A DNA stretch of 64,000 bases from Desulfobacterales bacterium. GTDB lineage: Bacteria; Desulfobacterota; Desulfobacteria; Desulfobacterales; JAQWFD01. The notes under the pieces were generated by a model. The model made no database searches, had not been told where the DNA came from, and saw nothing but the letters and a program-made list of their open reading frames with translations. Below, piece by piece: positions 39,066 through 48,268 of this stretch. Every line of letters starts with the position of its first letter. Position 1 is the first letter of the stretch. Both the position numbers and the translations under genes were made by a program. Where the stretch lies: positions 62,001 through 126,000 of the forward strand of contig JAQWFD010000002.1 of the NCBI GenBank assembly GCA_028704555.1. Direction: 5' to 3'.

Positions 39066-39947
39066 ATGATGATTCTGTTTATAAAACGGGCCTTCCGTGA
39101 CATGATTCAAAATCCCTTTCTTAACGCCATCACCGTTACCACGATTGCATTTTCCATTCTGATCATCAGCGCGTTCACCCTGTTTTCCGTCAATGCACAG
39201 GGGTTCATGAATTCATGGAAACAGGGATTTCACATGATGGTTTATTTAAAACCGGCCGTAACCGAGGCGAATATCAGCGCTGCGCAGAGTTCAATTGAAG
39301 CCATTGGAGGGGTGAATTCCGTGCGGTTCATATCTAAAGAAGCAGCGCTTGTACAGATGAAAGAGCAGATGATTCATCAGGCGTCTTTTTTTGACGGTTT
39401 AACTGAAAACCCTTTGCCCGATGCTTTCGAAATTCACATCAGCGACGCATTACAATCGGATCATCCGGTGGAAACCATCGCAACATTAATCGAATCCTTT
39501 GATCCGGTGGAAAAAGTTGAATACGGGAGGGAGTGGATCGAACGAGTATTTCATGTATTTCATCTGGTGCGTCTGGCCGGTTATGCCATGGGGGGTCTTT
39601 TTTTTATGGCCGCCGCATTTATCGTAGCCAACACCATGCGCCTGGGGCTTTATTCCAAAGCCGGGGAAATAGAAATCATGCGATTGGTCGGGGCCACAGA
39701 CCGGTTCATCAAAACCCCTTTTTATATTCAGGCCGTTATCCATGGCGCGGGGGGAGCCGTTTTAGGGGTTTGCGCCTTGTACGCCGTATATGGATACTTG
39801 ACGGGCCAGATCGACAGCAACTTGTCCGCAGGTCTTTTCCATATCCGCTTTCTACCATTGAACCATATCATTGCCATATTTACGGGCAGCATGGGTGCAG
39901 GATGGCTGGGGTGTTATTTTTCACTGAAACAGTTTTTAAACGCATAG
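39066..39947 (+). CDS. ftsX: cell division protein FtsX
   Basis: 293 aa with an N-terminal cytoplasmic segment, a first helix (LNAITVTTIAFSILIISAFTL without the preceding residues), an extracytoplasmic domain of about 120 residues, and three C-terminal helices. This is the FtsX topology. The loop binds the coiled coil of EnvC-type activators. It begins 9 bases after ftsE and its end overlaps the next gene by 46 bases, showing tight coupling with the amidase activator. Confidence 0.92.
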   Translation: MMILFIKRAFRDMIQNPFLNAITVTTIAFSILIISAFTLFSVNAQGFMNSWKQGFHMMVYLKPAVTEANISAAQSSIEAIGGVNSVRFISKEAALVQMKEQMIHQASFFDGLTENPLPDAFEIHISDALQSDHPVETIATLIESFDPVEKVEYGREWIERVFHVFHLVRLAGYAMGGLFFMAAAFIVANTMRLGLYSKAGEIEIMRLVGATDRFIKTPFYIQAVIHGAGGAVLGVCALYAVYGYLTGQIDSNLSAGLFHIRFLPLNHIIAIFTGSMGAGWLGCYFSLKQFLNA

Positions 39948-41335
39948 TCTTCATCGCAACGGTCATGGCACTGAGCCTGATGCCCATGCGCACCTTCGGG
40001 GAAGAGAAAAAATTGACGGCCGTTATTTCAGCAGACCGACTGACGCTTCGGACAGGGCCCGGAACCACAGCAACACCTCTCAGTGTCCTGGAAAAAGGCA
40101 CCTCCCTGACGGTCCTGTCTTCACCCGACGATGAATGGATCAAAGTCACCGATGGAGATACGATTGGCTATATCATTAACCGGAAACGGTATGTAAATAT
40201 TTCAGAGGTGGAAAAATTCCCCCGGGATCCTGCCGCGCTCAGGCAGAAGGCTGACAGTCTCCATCAGCAGATCAGCGCCTCAAAAGAAAAAATTCGTTCG
40301 TATACCCAAACGGAATCCGATATGATTCAAAATCTGAACAAAATTGAGCTTACGCTTGCTGATACCCGAAATCAGCTCCGAGACATCGACAAAAAAATCC
40401 AAAACATCGGACAACGGATCAACGAAACCGAAACCATCTGCCAGGCACTGAAACAGCAAATCACGGACAACGAGCGCTATGCATCCAACCGATTGAAAGC
40501 CCTGTACGCCATCACCCGCCTGGGCAGCATGAATGCACTGGCTGCGACCGGCAACCTTACGACGCTTTTTCAGCAGAAAACATACATGAAACGTATTCTC
40601 ACCCATGACGACCGGATCAGGACCAAACTGATTGCTGATAAGAAAAATTTTGCAAATTTTTTACTTGAACTTGAATCAGGAAAAAAAAACGAGCTGATAA
40701 TGCAGAAAGAATATAACTGCCGGCTGGAGACACTGAGCCGGGAAAAAGCTCGGCGGGAAGATATTTTATCTGAAATCAAAACCCGGAGGTCTCTGGAACT
40801 GGCGGCGGTCGAATCGCGAAAGCAGGCAGCATTGAAACTTGAGCAGATAATTGAGTCCTTCAACACGTCGGTTCAACAGAACACCCCTTCAATTGATCGG
40901 TTTTCCTCTTTTAGGGGGTTGCTTAAAACACCCGTAAGGGGTAAAAACAAAAATTTGTTCGGACCGTATAAACATTCGTCATTAAACAGCAACCTTTTCC
41001 GATCCGGAATTGATATACAGGCTGAAAGAGGCGAACCGGTTACCGCTGTAAGCGCCGGTCGAATTATTTATTCCAGCTGGCTTAAAAATTATGGTAATAT
41101 GATCGTAATTGATCATGGGGATCATTATTATACCGTTTATGCGCATACTGAAGAAATGTTTAAAGCCACTGGCGACCGGGTGGACGCCGGGGAAGTGATC
41201 GCAACAGTTGGTGATTCCGGTTCTATCGACGGAGCGAAGTTATATTTTGAAATTCGCCATCACGGGAAAGCCTTGGATCCTCTGAAATGGATCCGCCATG
41301 AAGATTTTCCGGAGATAACCAGCGCCCATCATTGA
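39902..41335 (+). CDS. EnvC-like murein hydrolase activator (SH3, coiled coil, degenerate LytM)
   Basis: 477 aa from ATG 39902. Order: signal peptide (to about residue 33), bacterial SH3 domain (about 37-95: ADRLTLRTGPGTTATPLSV), long coiled coil (about 105-310), and a C-terminal LytM/M23 domain (about 365-470). The LytM zinc site is altered: the first motif reads FRSGIDI instead of HxGxD, and the last reads KLYFEIR instead of HLHFE. So the domain is probably catalytically dead, as in E. coli EnvC. This fits an FtsEX-controlled amidase activator. The same frame is open upstream to 39533 inside ftsX, but that part is out of frame with ftsX and not family-like. Confidence 0.85.
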   Translation: MAGVLFFTETVFKRIVFIATVMALSLMPMRTFGEEKKLTAVISADRLTLRTGPGTTATPLSVLEKGTSLTVLSSPDDEWIKVTDGDTIGYIINRKRYVNISEVEKFPRDPAALRQKADSLHQQISASKEKIRSYTQTESDMIQNLNKIELTLADTRNQLRDIDKKIQNIGQRINETETICQALKQQITDNERYASNRLKALYAITRLGSMNALAATGNLTTLFQQKTYMKRILTHDDRIRTKLIADKKNFANFLLELESGKKNELIMQKEYNCRLETLSREKARREDILSEIKTRRSLELAAVESRKQAALKLEQIIESFNTSVQQNTPSIDRFSSFRGLLKTPVRGKNKNLFGPYKHSSLNSNLFRSGIDIQAERGEPVTAVSAGRIIYSSWLKNYGNMIVIDHGDHYYTVYAHTEEMFKATGDRVDAGEVIATVGDSGSIDGAKLYFEIRHHGKALDPLKWIRHEDFPEITSAHH

Positions 41336-41645
41336 TCAGGGCCATGAAAAAGCATTGAACATCCTGTTCACAATTTTAAGTTGTGAAACGGCCGGCCGGC
41401 AGGACACGAAACCTCACAATCCGGCATATTCCGAGCTTTTTCAACTCAGCGCCGCAGGATGCACCGGCGCTTATAATGTGAAATTATTTTTGCAAACGCC
41501 CTTAACCATCAATGACAATCGGAGCAATCCGGAAACGACTCTGCACCTCACCGCCATAAGGTTTATTCATATCCGGACAAACCGCAAAATAAACAAAGGA
41601 CCATATCCGCCATTTTTTTCAACACATAGGGGGGGCTAACCGACA
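41336..41645. other. intergenic region before ctpA
   Basis: 310 bases with an ORF at 41355-41639 that has no family resemblance and no good ribosome binding site. I see no repeat or terminator. It may hold a promoter for ctpA or just a transcribed spacer of the division cluster. Confidence 0.4.
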
Positions 41646-43028
41646 ATGACATATAAAAAACAGCGCCATACCAGGCTGTGGCTGGTCATGACCATCGCCG
41701 TTATTTTCTGGACGGTGGGAACCGGTTTTTTTCATGATTCGTCCGCAAATAATGAAGAAACGTATAAAGGATTAAAACTGTTTTCGGATGTCATCGACAT
41801 CATCGAAAAAAACTACGTCGATGATGTGGAAAGCAGGGACCTGATTCAAAAAGCGATTCAGGGCATGGTAACCAGCCTGGATCCGCATTCATCATTTCTG
41901 CCGCCAGAAGCGTTCGATGAACTCCGGTTTGATACTCACGGCGAGTTCGGCGGGATTGGGATTGTCATCACCCTGCAAAAAGGAGTGCTGACGGTTATTT
42001 CACCCATTGAAGGCACACCGGCATACCGTGAGGGAATAAAAGCCGGCGACATTATCATAAAGGTAGACGATACCCCCACCAAGGACATGATGCTGTGGGA
42101 AGCCGTGAAGAAAATGCGAGGGCCGAAAGGCACAAGTGTCGTAATTACCATTGTCCGAGAAGGCGAGCAGAAGCCCTTGGAATTTAAGCTCGTTCGTGAT
42201 CTGATACCCATCGAGAGCGTCAGAGCCAAAATGATAGAGCCCGGATACGGATACATCTGGATTACTAATTTCAGGGACAACACCACTGAGGATCTTGAAA
42301 ACGCCCTCATGCAGATGGAATCCGAAGCGCCCCCCTTAAAAGGTCTTATTCTGGATCTTCGCGACAATCCGGGCGGACTGCTGGATCAATCCATCAAGGT
42401 GTCGGATTTATTCCTTGAAGATGGCATTGTGGTCTCCATCAAAGGCCGGGATAATCGTAATACAAAAATTTTCAGGGCCCATCCGGACACCGACAGAAGA
42501 ACCTATCCGATTGTCATACTGATTAACGGCGGCAGTGCCAGCGCATCCGAAATCGTTGCCGGCGCGCTGCAGGACAATCACCGTGCCCTGATTCTGGGAA
42601 CCACCTCATTTGGTAAAGGATCGGTACAAACCGTTGAAACCCTTCGGGACGGCTACGGGCTGAAATTAACCGTTGCCAGATACTATACCCCCAGCGGGCG
42701 GTCCATCCAGGCACAGGGAATCACGCCGGACATTACAGTAAAAAATCGCGTCCTGGACAAAGACGAGGCTGATTCATCAGACACCGAAGCACACATGCTG
42801 AAGGAAAAGGATTTAAAAAATCATCTTGAAGTCATCAAGCCCGAAAAAAAGAGCGAAAAGCCCCCGGAAACCACTCCGGAAGACGACGCAGACCCAAAAA
42901 CGCCCGGCCCCGGACATCAATTCCGAAACGGACCGATCGATGTTGAGAACCTTCAGACGGACAATCAGGTCATAAGAGCGCTTGAAATATTGAAAAGTTA
43001 TGACATATTGAAACATATGAACAACTGA
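41646..43028 (+). CDS. ctpA: S41-family C-terminal processing peptidase
   Basis: 460 aa. One N-terminal membrane anchor or signal (residues about 11-30), a PDZ domain (about 95-180: GGIGIVITLQKG, PAYREGIKAGDII), then the protease core with INGGSASASEIVAGALQD and TSFGKGSVQTV supplying the Ser-Lys dyad. The C-terminal 70 residues are charged and low complexity. These periplasmic proteases trim or degrade envelope proteins including cell-wall hydrolases. Its place after ftsEX and the EnvC-like gene suggests control of septal hydrolysis. Confidence 0.94.
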   Translation: MTYKKQRHTRLWLVMTIAVIFWTVGTGFFHDSSANNEETYKGLKLFSDVIDIIEKNYVDDVESRDLIQKAIQGMVTSLDPHSSFLPPEAFDELRFDTHGEFGGIGIVITLQKGVLTVISPIEGTPAYREGIKAGDIIIKVDDTPTKDMMLWEAVKKMRGPKGTSVVITIVREGEQKPLEFKLVRDLIPIESVRAKMIEPGYGYIWITNFRDNTTEDLENALMQMESEAPPLKGLILDLRDNPGGLLDQSIKVSDLFLEDGIVVSIKGRDNRNTKIFRAHPDTDRRTYPIVILINGGSASASEIVAGALQDNHRALILGTTSFGKGSVQTVETLRDGYGLKLTVARYYTPSGRSIQAQGITPDITVKNRVLDKDEADSSDTEAHMLKEKDLKNHLEVIKPEKKSEKPPETTPEDDADPKTPGPGHQFRNGPIDVENLQTDNQVIRALEILKSYDILKHMNN

Positions 43029-43048
43029 TTCATCATACGCTTCAATCC

Positions 43049-43095
43049 CGGTTGCCTGCCGGAAGTGATCCGGCAATTTTTCCGGCGGGCAACCG
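43049..43095. repeat. 16-bp inverted repeat between ctpA and the deacetylase gene
   Basis: CGGTTGCCTGCCGGAA (43049-43064) pairs with TTCCGGCGGGCAACCG (43080-43095) with a single G-U type mismatch. T-run lies inside the loop rather than after the stem, so it is more likely a processing or stability hairpin than a terminator. Confidence 0.6.
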
Positions 43096-43123
43096 AATCA
43101 GTCACGTGTTGCATGGATTACCC

Positions 43124-44110
43124 ATGGCAAAAAAAATCCAAAAGAAAAAATCCAAAAAACGCGATTCCCCGTCAGTCTCGAGATCATTCACCGATCAGAT
43201 AAAACAGATTATGATGGCGATAGGGATTCTAATCCTTGTTGTGGCTGTATCTGCCATCGCGATCCGTCATTTTATCCGGCAGGCGCCCTCTCCCAAGCGC
43301 CCTGCACCGCAGACTTCTCCGGCTGCACCGATCCATCAGGCGCATAAAACGCCCCAGCCTCCGGCATATAAAATCTATCCACAGGATAACGCACGTCCGA
43401 ATAATCTCATACCCGAATCCAAGCCGTCACGCGTTTCAATGAAACCTCAAGTTGCCATTATTATAGACGATATCGGTTATGACAAAGCCATCGCGGAAAA
43501 GTTTCTAAAACTTGATATCCCGTTAACGATCTCCATATTGCCATTCAGCCCGTTTCAAAAGGGTATTGTTCGTTCCGCCCATGCGAAAGGCACGGAAATA
43601 ATGCTTCACCTGCCCATGGAACCGACCGAATATCCGCGGATTGATCCGGGCCCGGGAGCACTTCTGACTTCTATGAATCCGGATGAACTCATCGACCAGC
43701 TCCTCAAGGATATTCATGCCGTAAACGGAATCAAAGGTGTTAATAATCATATGGGATCTAAAATGACTTCTGTATCGACTCAAATGTACCAGATTTTTAC
43801 GATACTGAAAAAGCAGAACCTGTATTTTATTGACAGCCGTACCACGTCGCTTTCACTTTGCAATCCATCGGCACGACTGCTCCAGATTCCGTTTGCCCAG
43901 AGAGACGTATTTCTGGATCACAAACAGGATGCGACTTTCATCCGCAATCAAATCAATCAACTGATTCATATCGCGCAGAAAAACGGTACGGCCGTCGCTA
44001 TTGCTCATCCCCATTCCATAACCTACACCGTTCTCCGGGAAAGTCTGCCTGAACTGAAAAAGCATCTTACGATCGTTTCGGCATCAACGCTCACTCGTAT
44101 TATCGAATAG
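43124..44110 (+). CDS. divergent polysaccharide deacetylase family protein (YibQ-like)
   Basis: 328 aa. A basic N-terminus is followed by a membrane helix (IMMAIGILILVVAVSAIAI, residues about 27-45), a Pro-rich linker, then the deacetylase-like barrel. That barrel shows VAIIIDDIGYD, LPMEPTEYPRIDPGPGAL and the catalytic-type NNHMGSKMT. This is the DUF610/YibQ branch of NodB-like deacetylases. Its partners in many genomes are exactly EnvC-like factors and CtpA, as here. The frame opens at 43052, but ATG 43124 fits the family and gives a normal membrane anchor. Confidence 0.88.
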   Translation: MAKKIQKKKSKKRDSPSVSRSFTDQIKQIMMAIGILILVVAVSAIAIRHFIRQAPSPKRPAPQTSPAAPIHQAHKTPQPPAYKIYPQDNARPNNLIPESKPSRVSMKPQVAIIIDDIGYDKAIAEKFLKLDIPLTISILPFSPFQKGIVRSAHAKGTEIMLHLPMEPTEYPRIDPGPGALLTSMNPDELIDQLLKDIHAVNGIKGVNNHMGSKMTSVSTQMYQIFTILKKQNLYFIDSRTTSLSLCNPSARLLQIPFAQRDVFLDHKQDATFIRNQINQLIHIAQKNGTAVAIAHPHSITYTVLRESLPELKKHLTIVSASTLTRIIE

Positions 44111-44355
44111 ACGGGCAATCATTTCATCCGGAACAGGAACCGCCTTCAAGTCTTTAATTTCGTCAACCCAAACGCCTGCGCTTGACATACGACCTGAGCT
44201 TTATCATCTTCACCTCCCGGAGAGATCAACCCCCGTTGCCCTGTATATTAAATCATGAGCGCCTTTTTTTACAATCGCAGGGGTAGTCCTGTTTTTGCAA
44301 TTGGTGTCTTATCCCTCAAACGCTGTCAAAAAAAACAAAATTTTTCCCGTTATAG

Positions 44356-44460
44356 TTACCGCCCGCTTCGCTCGAGACGCGAAGAACGCAGAGCCTCGAA
44401 ACAGCGGTTTTGGTCTCTGCGAGCTCTGTGCCTCAAGAAAGCGAAGCGAACGGACGGTAG
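44356..44460. repeat. CGCAGAG-type imperfect inverted repeat element
   Basis: The left part (44356-44393: TACCGCCCG, CTTCGCT, GAGACGC, ending CGCAGAG) is an imperfect reverse complement of the right part (44415-44460: CTCTGCG, then AGCGAAGCG, CGGACGGTA). The centre is about 21 bases. It resembles the larger element at 52722 and the fragment at 55701, so a dispersed repeat family is present. The gap 44111-44654 holds nothing else I can support; an ORF at 44255-44482 is a reading of this repeat. Confidence 0.6.
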
Positions 44461-44654
44461 AAAATTAAAGCGTTTTTTGTAACGGCAATTCCATGGAAAT
44501 CGGGTTGCGGGCACGGACCGCATTAGTTTAACGACTTGAACTCCTAACCGGGTCTGGTTTTGATTACTTCATGAAATGGCCATGAATATGCGTCTGCTGG
44601 TTATCCGGGACGACAGGCGGCGGCTATAGCCCGTACCCCCTTTGAGAAAGATTG

Positions 44655-44988
44655 TCATTCCAACGCCACCACCCGTACGAGCAGCTGTCTGGGACCATGA
44701 ACGCCAAAGGCAAGCGTCAGTTCAATCCCGCCCGGTCCAGGGGGCATACAGGAGGCTCTTTACCCCCTTTTTAACCAGAATCTGTTTGAACTGATCCATC
44801 CAGGTATCGGCCCGCACCCAATACACTTCCGAACGAACCGCCTCCAGCAGGTGCGTAAGCTGTTTGATCTTTTCGTCCTGTCCCAGGACTTTCACCGGAA
44901 CAGGGGCCGCTTCGGAAATCTCACTGGCGCCGTCTCCGAGCGCTGAAACCAGATTTGAGAAAATTCGATCCCGGTCTGTCTTATTCAT
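44655..44988 (-). pseudogene. lutC-like (LUD domain) gene with internal deletion
   Basis: The N-terminal 80 residues match lactate utilisation protein C: MNKTDRDRIFSNLVSALG, then VRADTWMDQFKQILVKKGVK and SLLYAPWTG. Just after that, one frame over, the true LutC C-terminus appears as GIELTLAFGVHGPRQLLVRV to a TGA at 44655. The roughly 110 central residues, including the LUD signature, are missing. The gene is therefore a remnant. It lies upstream of and divergent from the glcD-glcF genes, the usual partners. Confidence 0.75.
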
Positions 44989-45162
44989 CTGCTATTCCTT
45001 CCTTTTGAGCCAGTTCATGCCGGCTCTTTTTTGCAAACCGCGGGACCGGCCTTTTCCCCGTTTTTCCGGGGAGAGGTAACCATGTTCACATAGGTGGTGA
45101 TCAGCTGGCCGGTAGCCGATCCGGTCAGAAGCCGGAGCAGGGGAGGCACGTCCGATCAGATC

Positions 45163-46222
45163 ATGAACAACGTACTGATCAAAGAATTTTCACCCCTCGC
45201 CGGTTCAGAAAATATCCTTCTTGAATATACCGACAGAGTGACTTACTCTTACGATGCTGCCGTACTGGAATCCGTTGTACCCTCTCTGGAGGTACGACCC
45301 GTCACCTGCGGGACGCTGGGAAACGTCATCCGGCTGTGCAATGAGAACCGGCTGCCCGTTACGATCCGCGGGGCCGGCACGAACCTGAGCGGCGGCACCA
45401 TTCCGGCACAAAACGCTGTGGTGGTACTGACCCATGCGCTCAATCGAATCCTTGATATCAATGCCGATGACATGTATGCCGTAGTCGAACCCGGGGTGAT
45501 CACGGCAAAACTGGCTGCAGCCGCCGAAAAAAAAGGGCTCTTTTATCCCCCCGGACCCCGGCAGTCAGGCCGTATCAACTATCGGGGGCAATGTAGCGGA
45601 AAACGCGGGCGGACTCAGGGGGCTCAAATACGGAGTGACCCGGGATTGTGCGATGCGACTTGAATTTTTCGACACAGGCGGAGAGATCGTAAAAACCGGT
45701 TCCAGAACCGTAAAGTGTGCAACCGGATACAATCTGGCCGGACTGGTGACAGGCTCTGAAGGCACATCGGGCGTGTTCAGCGGCATCATTCTCAAGCTTA
45801 TCCCGCCGCCGCAGAGCAGAAAGTCCATGGTCGCCATCTCTGACAGCATGGCGGATGCATCGGAAACCGTTGCCGGTATTGTCGCCATCCGTATCATTCC
45901 GGCAACCCTCGAATTCATGGGCAATTTCACCATCCGGGCCGTCGAGGATTACACCCATGCGGGAGACGGGAACCTTCACCCCACCATACTGACCGATCGC
46001 CGGGACAGAACCGAATGGAAACGGGTGAAAGCCGCTATTGAGGATATTTTTCACAACGCCCTGAAGCTGGGCGGCCCCTTATCGGGTGAACACGGCATCG
46101 GAATTGCCAAATCCGGATTTATGGAAAAAGAAACCACGGCCGCCACGATAACCTGTTCACGAAAAATCCGAAAGGCACTGGATCCTGAAGGCATTCTCAA
46201 TCCCGGAAAAATTATTGGATAA
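45163..46222 (+). pseudogene. FAD-linked glycolate/D-lactate oxidase (GlcD-like), frameshifted and internally deleted
   Basis: The N-terminal FAD-binding part is readable (TIRGAGTNLSGGTIP, AVVEPGVITAKLA). At a run of six C (45547-45552) the frame is lost; with five C it would read FYPPDPGSQAVSTIGGNV and continue in the frame of the second ORF (to 46222). In that second part AVEDYT joins directly to HAGDGNLHPTI, skipping the roughly 110-170 residues that separate these motifs in intact GlcD. The end (LSGEHGIGIAKS, LDPEGILNPGKIIG) is normal. Two independent lesions make loss of function very likely. Confidence 0.8.
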
Positions 46223-46242
46223 CCATTGGAAGGATAACCCAT

Positions 46243-47565
46243 ATGAATCGTATGATAGAGCTCACCAGACTGATGAAAGAACTGGAAGACAGCCTTTCCG
46301 TGTGCATGCGCTGCGGGATGTGCCAGGGCGTCTGCCCCCTGTTTGCGGAAACCGGCCTTGAATCGGATGTGGCCCGCGGAAAGCTCGCGCTGCTGGACGG
46401 ACTGATGAAAAAAATGTTCGAGAACCCCAAGGGCGTGAACGACCGCCTGAACAAATGTCTGCTTTGCGGAAGCTGTAGCGCCAACTGTCCCAGCGGTGTC
46501 AACGTGATAGAGATTTTTCTGAAGGCCCGCGCCATTCTGACCGGCTTCATGGGACTTTCCGCTGCCAAGAAAATGATCCTGAGAGGCATGCTGGCCCACC
46601 CCGAACGGTTTGATCACCTGATGGAATGGGGCGCAAAATTTCAACACATATTTACCAGACCGGTCGATGATCTGACAGGGACATCGTGCAGCCGGTTTGT
46701 ATCGCCGTTGGGAGACCGGCACTTCAAAGCACTTTCAGATACCCCGTTTCACCGGAGCATACCGGCGCTGGATACGGCCCCCGGTTCATCGGGTATTAAA
46801 ATCGCCTTTTTTGTCGGCTGTCTGATTGACAAGATTTTTCCCCATATCGGCCAAGCCGCCCTGGAAGTATTCAACCATCACGGGGTCGGGGTCTATATCG
46901 CCAGAGACGAGGGATGCTGCGGGATTCCCGCCCTGTCTTCCGGAGATACCGCCACGTTCAACAAACTGGTGCGTCACAATCTTGAGCGGTTCGACCCCGA
47001 GAAATTCGATTATCTGGTTACCGCATGCGCCACCTGCACATCGACGATCAAAAACCTGTGGCCCAAAATGGCGAATCAGGACAGTGACGATATTCGTAAA
47101 AAAATTGCGCTGATTGCAGAAAAAACTTTGGATATCAACCAGTTTATGGTAACCCAGTTAAAACTTGAGCGTGCTGCCGATGATTCATCCCGGAATCCTC
47201 AGATCCTCACGTACCACGATCCGTGTCATTTAAAAAAATCTCTGGGGGTATCGTCCGAGCCCAGGCAGCTGATTCAGGCCAATCCCGATTACTGTCTGAA
47301 AGAGATGTCCGAATCGGACCGTTGCTGCGGCATGGGAGGAAGCTTTAACCTGCTCTATTACGGCCTGTCATCATCGATCGGAAAACGAAAACGGGATAGC
47401 ATCTCGGCAACCGGTGCGTCGGTTGTGGCAACCGGATGCCCGGCCTGCATGCTCCAGATCTCAGATATGCTGTCTCAGGCAGGGGACCGGATCGCCGTCA
47501 AGCACCCCATAGAAATCTATGCGGAGATGTTGAAACATCATGACACTGTCTCTGAATCCAATTAA
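46243..47565 (+). CDS. glcF: glycolate/lactate oxidase iron-sulfur subunit (GlcF-like)
   Basis: 440 aa. Two 4Fe-4S ferredoxin motifs at the N-terminus (CMRCGMCQGVCP near residue 21 and CLLCGSCSANCP near 73), then two CCG domains (DEGCCGIPALSSGD and SDRCCGMGGSF) as in GlcF, LldE and heterodisulfide reductase subunit D. It passes electrons from the FAD subunit to the quinone pool or to a membrane carrier. The reading frame is intact, with GGAAGGA before the ATG, although its partner glcD and nearby lutC and gntR genes are broken. Confidence 0.88.
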   Translation: MNRMIELTRLMKELEDSLSVCMRCGMCQGVCPLFAETGLESDVARGKLALLDGLMKKMFENPKGVNDRLNKCLLCGSCSANCPSGVNVIEIFLKARAILTGFMGLSAAKKMILRGMLAHPERFDHLMEWGAKFQHIFTRPVDDLTGTSCSRFVSPLGDRHFKALSDTPFHRSIPALDTAPGSSGIKIAFFVGCLIDKIFPHIGQAALEVFNHHGVGVYIARDEGCCGIPALSSGDTATFNKLVRHNLERFDPEKFDYLVTACATCTSTIKNLWPKMANQDSDDIRKKIALIAEKTLDINQFMVTQLKLERAADDSSRNPQILTYHDPCHLKKSLGVSSEPRQLIQANPDYCLKEMSESDRCCGMGGSFNLLYYGLSSSIGKRKRDSISATGASVVATGCPACMLQISDMLSQAGDRIAVKHPIEIYAEMLKHHDTVSESN

Positions 47566-47883
47566 ACCCAAACTGGTTGCCGACCAGGTATTTGATCAGC
47601 TCCGGGAGCTGATTTTCCGCGGTCAGCTCAAGGCCGGGGAAAAACTCATGCCCGGCGATGTCAGCCTCAAAGATCTGCTTGAGGTTCGTCTGGGGCTTGA
47701 ATGCAATGCCGCTGCCTGGGCGGCACGCAGAGCCGTGGACACGGATCTGGAATGTCTTGAAAAAAGCCTGGCTCATCACATCGACATTTTCAACGCCATC
47801 AAACGGCATGACCCCCGGGGGCCCTTGACGCCATGACGACGCACATCCAATGTGTCATGGCTTTTTTCAACGAACGGACATAA
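47540..47883 (+). pseudogene. GntR/FadR-type regulator with two internal deletions and a frameshift
   Basis: It starts with a normal GntR N-terminus (LVADQVFDQLRELIFRGQLK, KAGEKLMPG) but jumps straight to DVSLKDLLEVRLGLE, so the recognition helix and wing are gone. EKSLAHHI then joins DIFNAIKRHDP, skipping most of the FCD ligand domain. Near the GC-rich run at 47813-47824 the frame shifts, and the original C-terminus (HIQCVMAFFNERT) can be read to a TAA at 47881. It overlaps glcF by 26 bases. Such regulators normally control lactate or glycolate genes. Confidence 0.75.
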
Positions 47884-47996
47884 TTTTTCAAAAATCCATG
47901 TTTAACCCTGATCTTGAATAAACAATAGTATGAAACCTGTTATAACGCCTCTTTATGCCGGGCAGCATCTCAGATTTGATCTAATGACTGAGGAAA

Positions 47997-48251
47997 ATGA
48001 GAACTACTATGAGAATGCTGGCGGATTTTTCCCCCGAATTTACCGAACTGCTGGACAAAATGGACGACTTGTATGCGGAAAAACGCACCATCGATGAAAA
48101 AACTTATCCGTTCATCTGGTTTGCGCGACAGCTGACCGGATTCAGAGACAGCGTATTGCGCCAACGATTGGGCCATGCCTTCTCTAAAGAACTTTCACGG
48201 ATATACGATATGCTCAATGAAGTGGAAAACATTCTCGAATCAAAAAAATAA
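47997..48251 (+). CDS. small helical protein of unknown function
   Basis: 84 aa, rich in charged and helical residues (LADFSPEFTELLDKMDDLY, YPFIWFARQLTGFRDSV, SRIYDMLNEVENILESKK). No family was recognised. A GAGGAAAA sequence precedes the ATG; in-frame ATGs at 48009 and 48015 are alternative starts. It lies between the decayed lactate locus and a convergent receiver gene. Confidence 0.55.
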   Translation: MRTTMRMLADFSPEFTELLDKMDDLYAEKRTIDEKTYPFIWFARQLTGFRDSVLRQRLGHAFSKELSRIYDMLNEVENILESKK

Positions 48252-48268
48252 CATCCGGCCATCAGGCC

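Noticed and set aside
39533..39901. Extension of the EnvC-like ORF by 123 codons into ftsX
   Set aside because: That part is an alternative frame of ftsX with no similarity; the signal peptide begins after ATG 39902.
41355..41639. 94-codon ORF before ctpA
   Set aside because: No family resemblance and no good ribosome binding site; composition looks non-coding.
44255..44482. 75-codon ORF
   Set aside because: Most of it is translated CGCAGAG repeat, Arg-rich and unlike any family.
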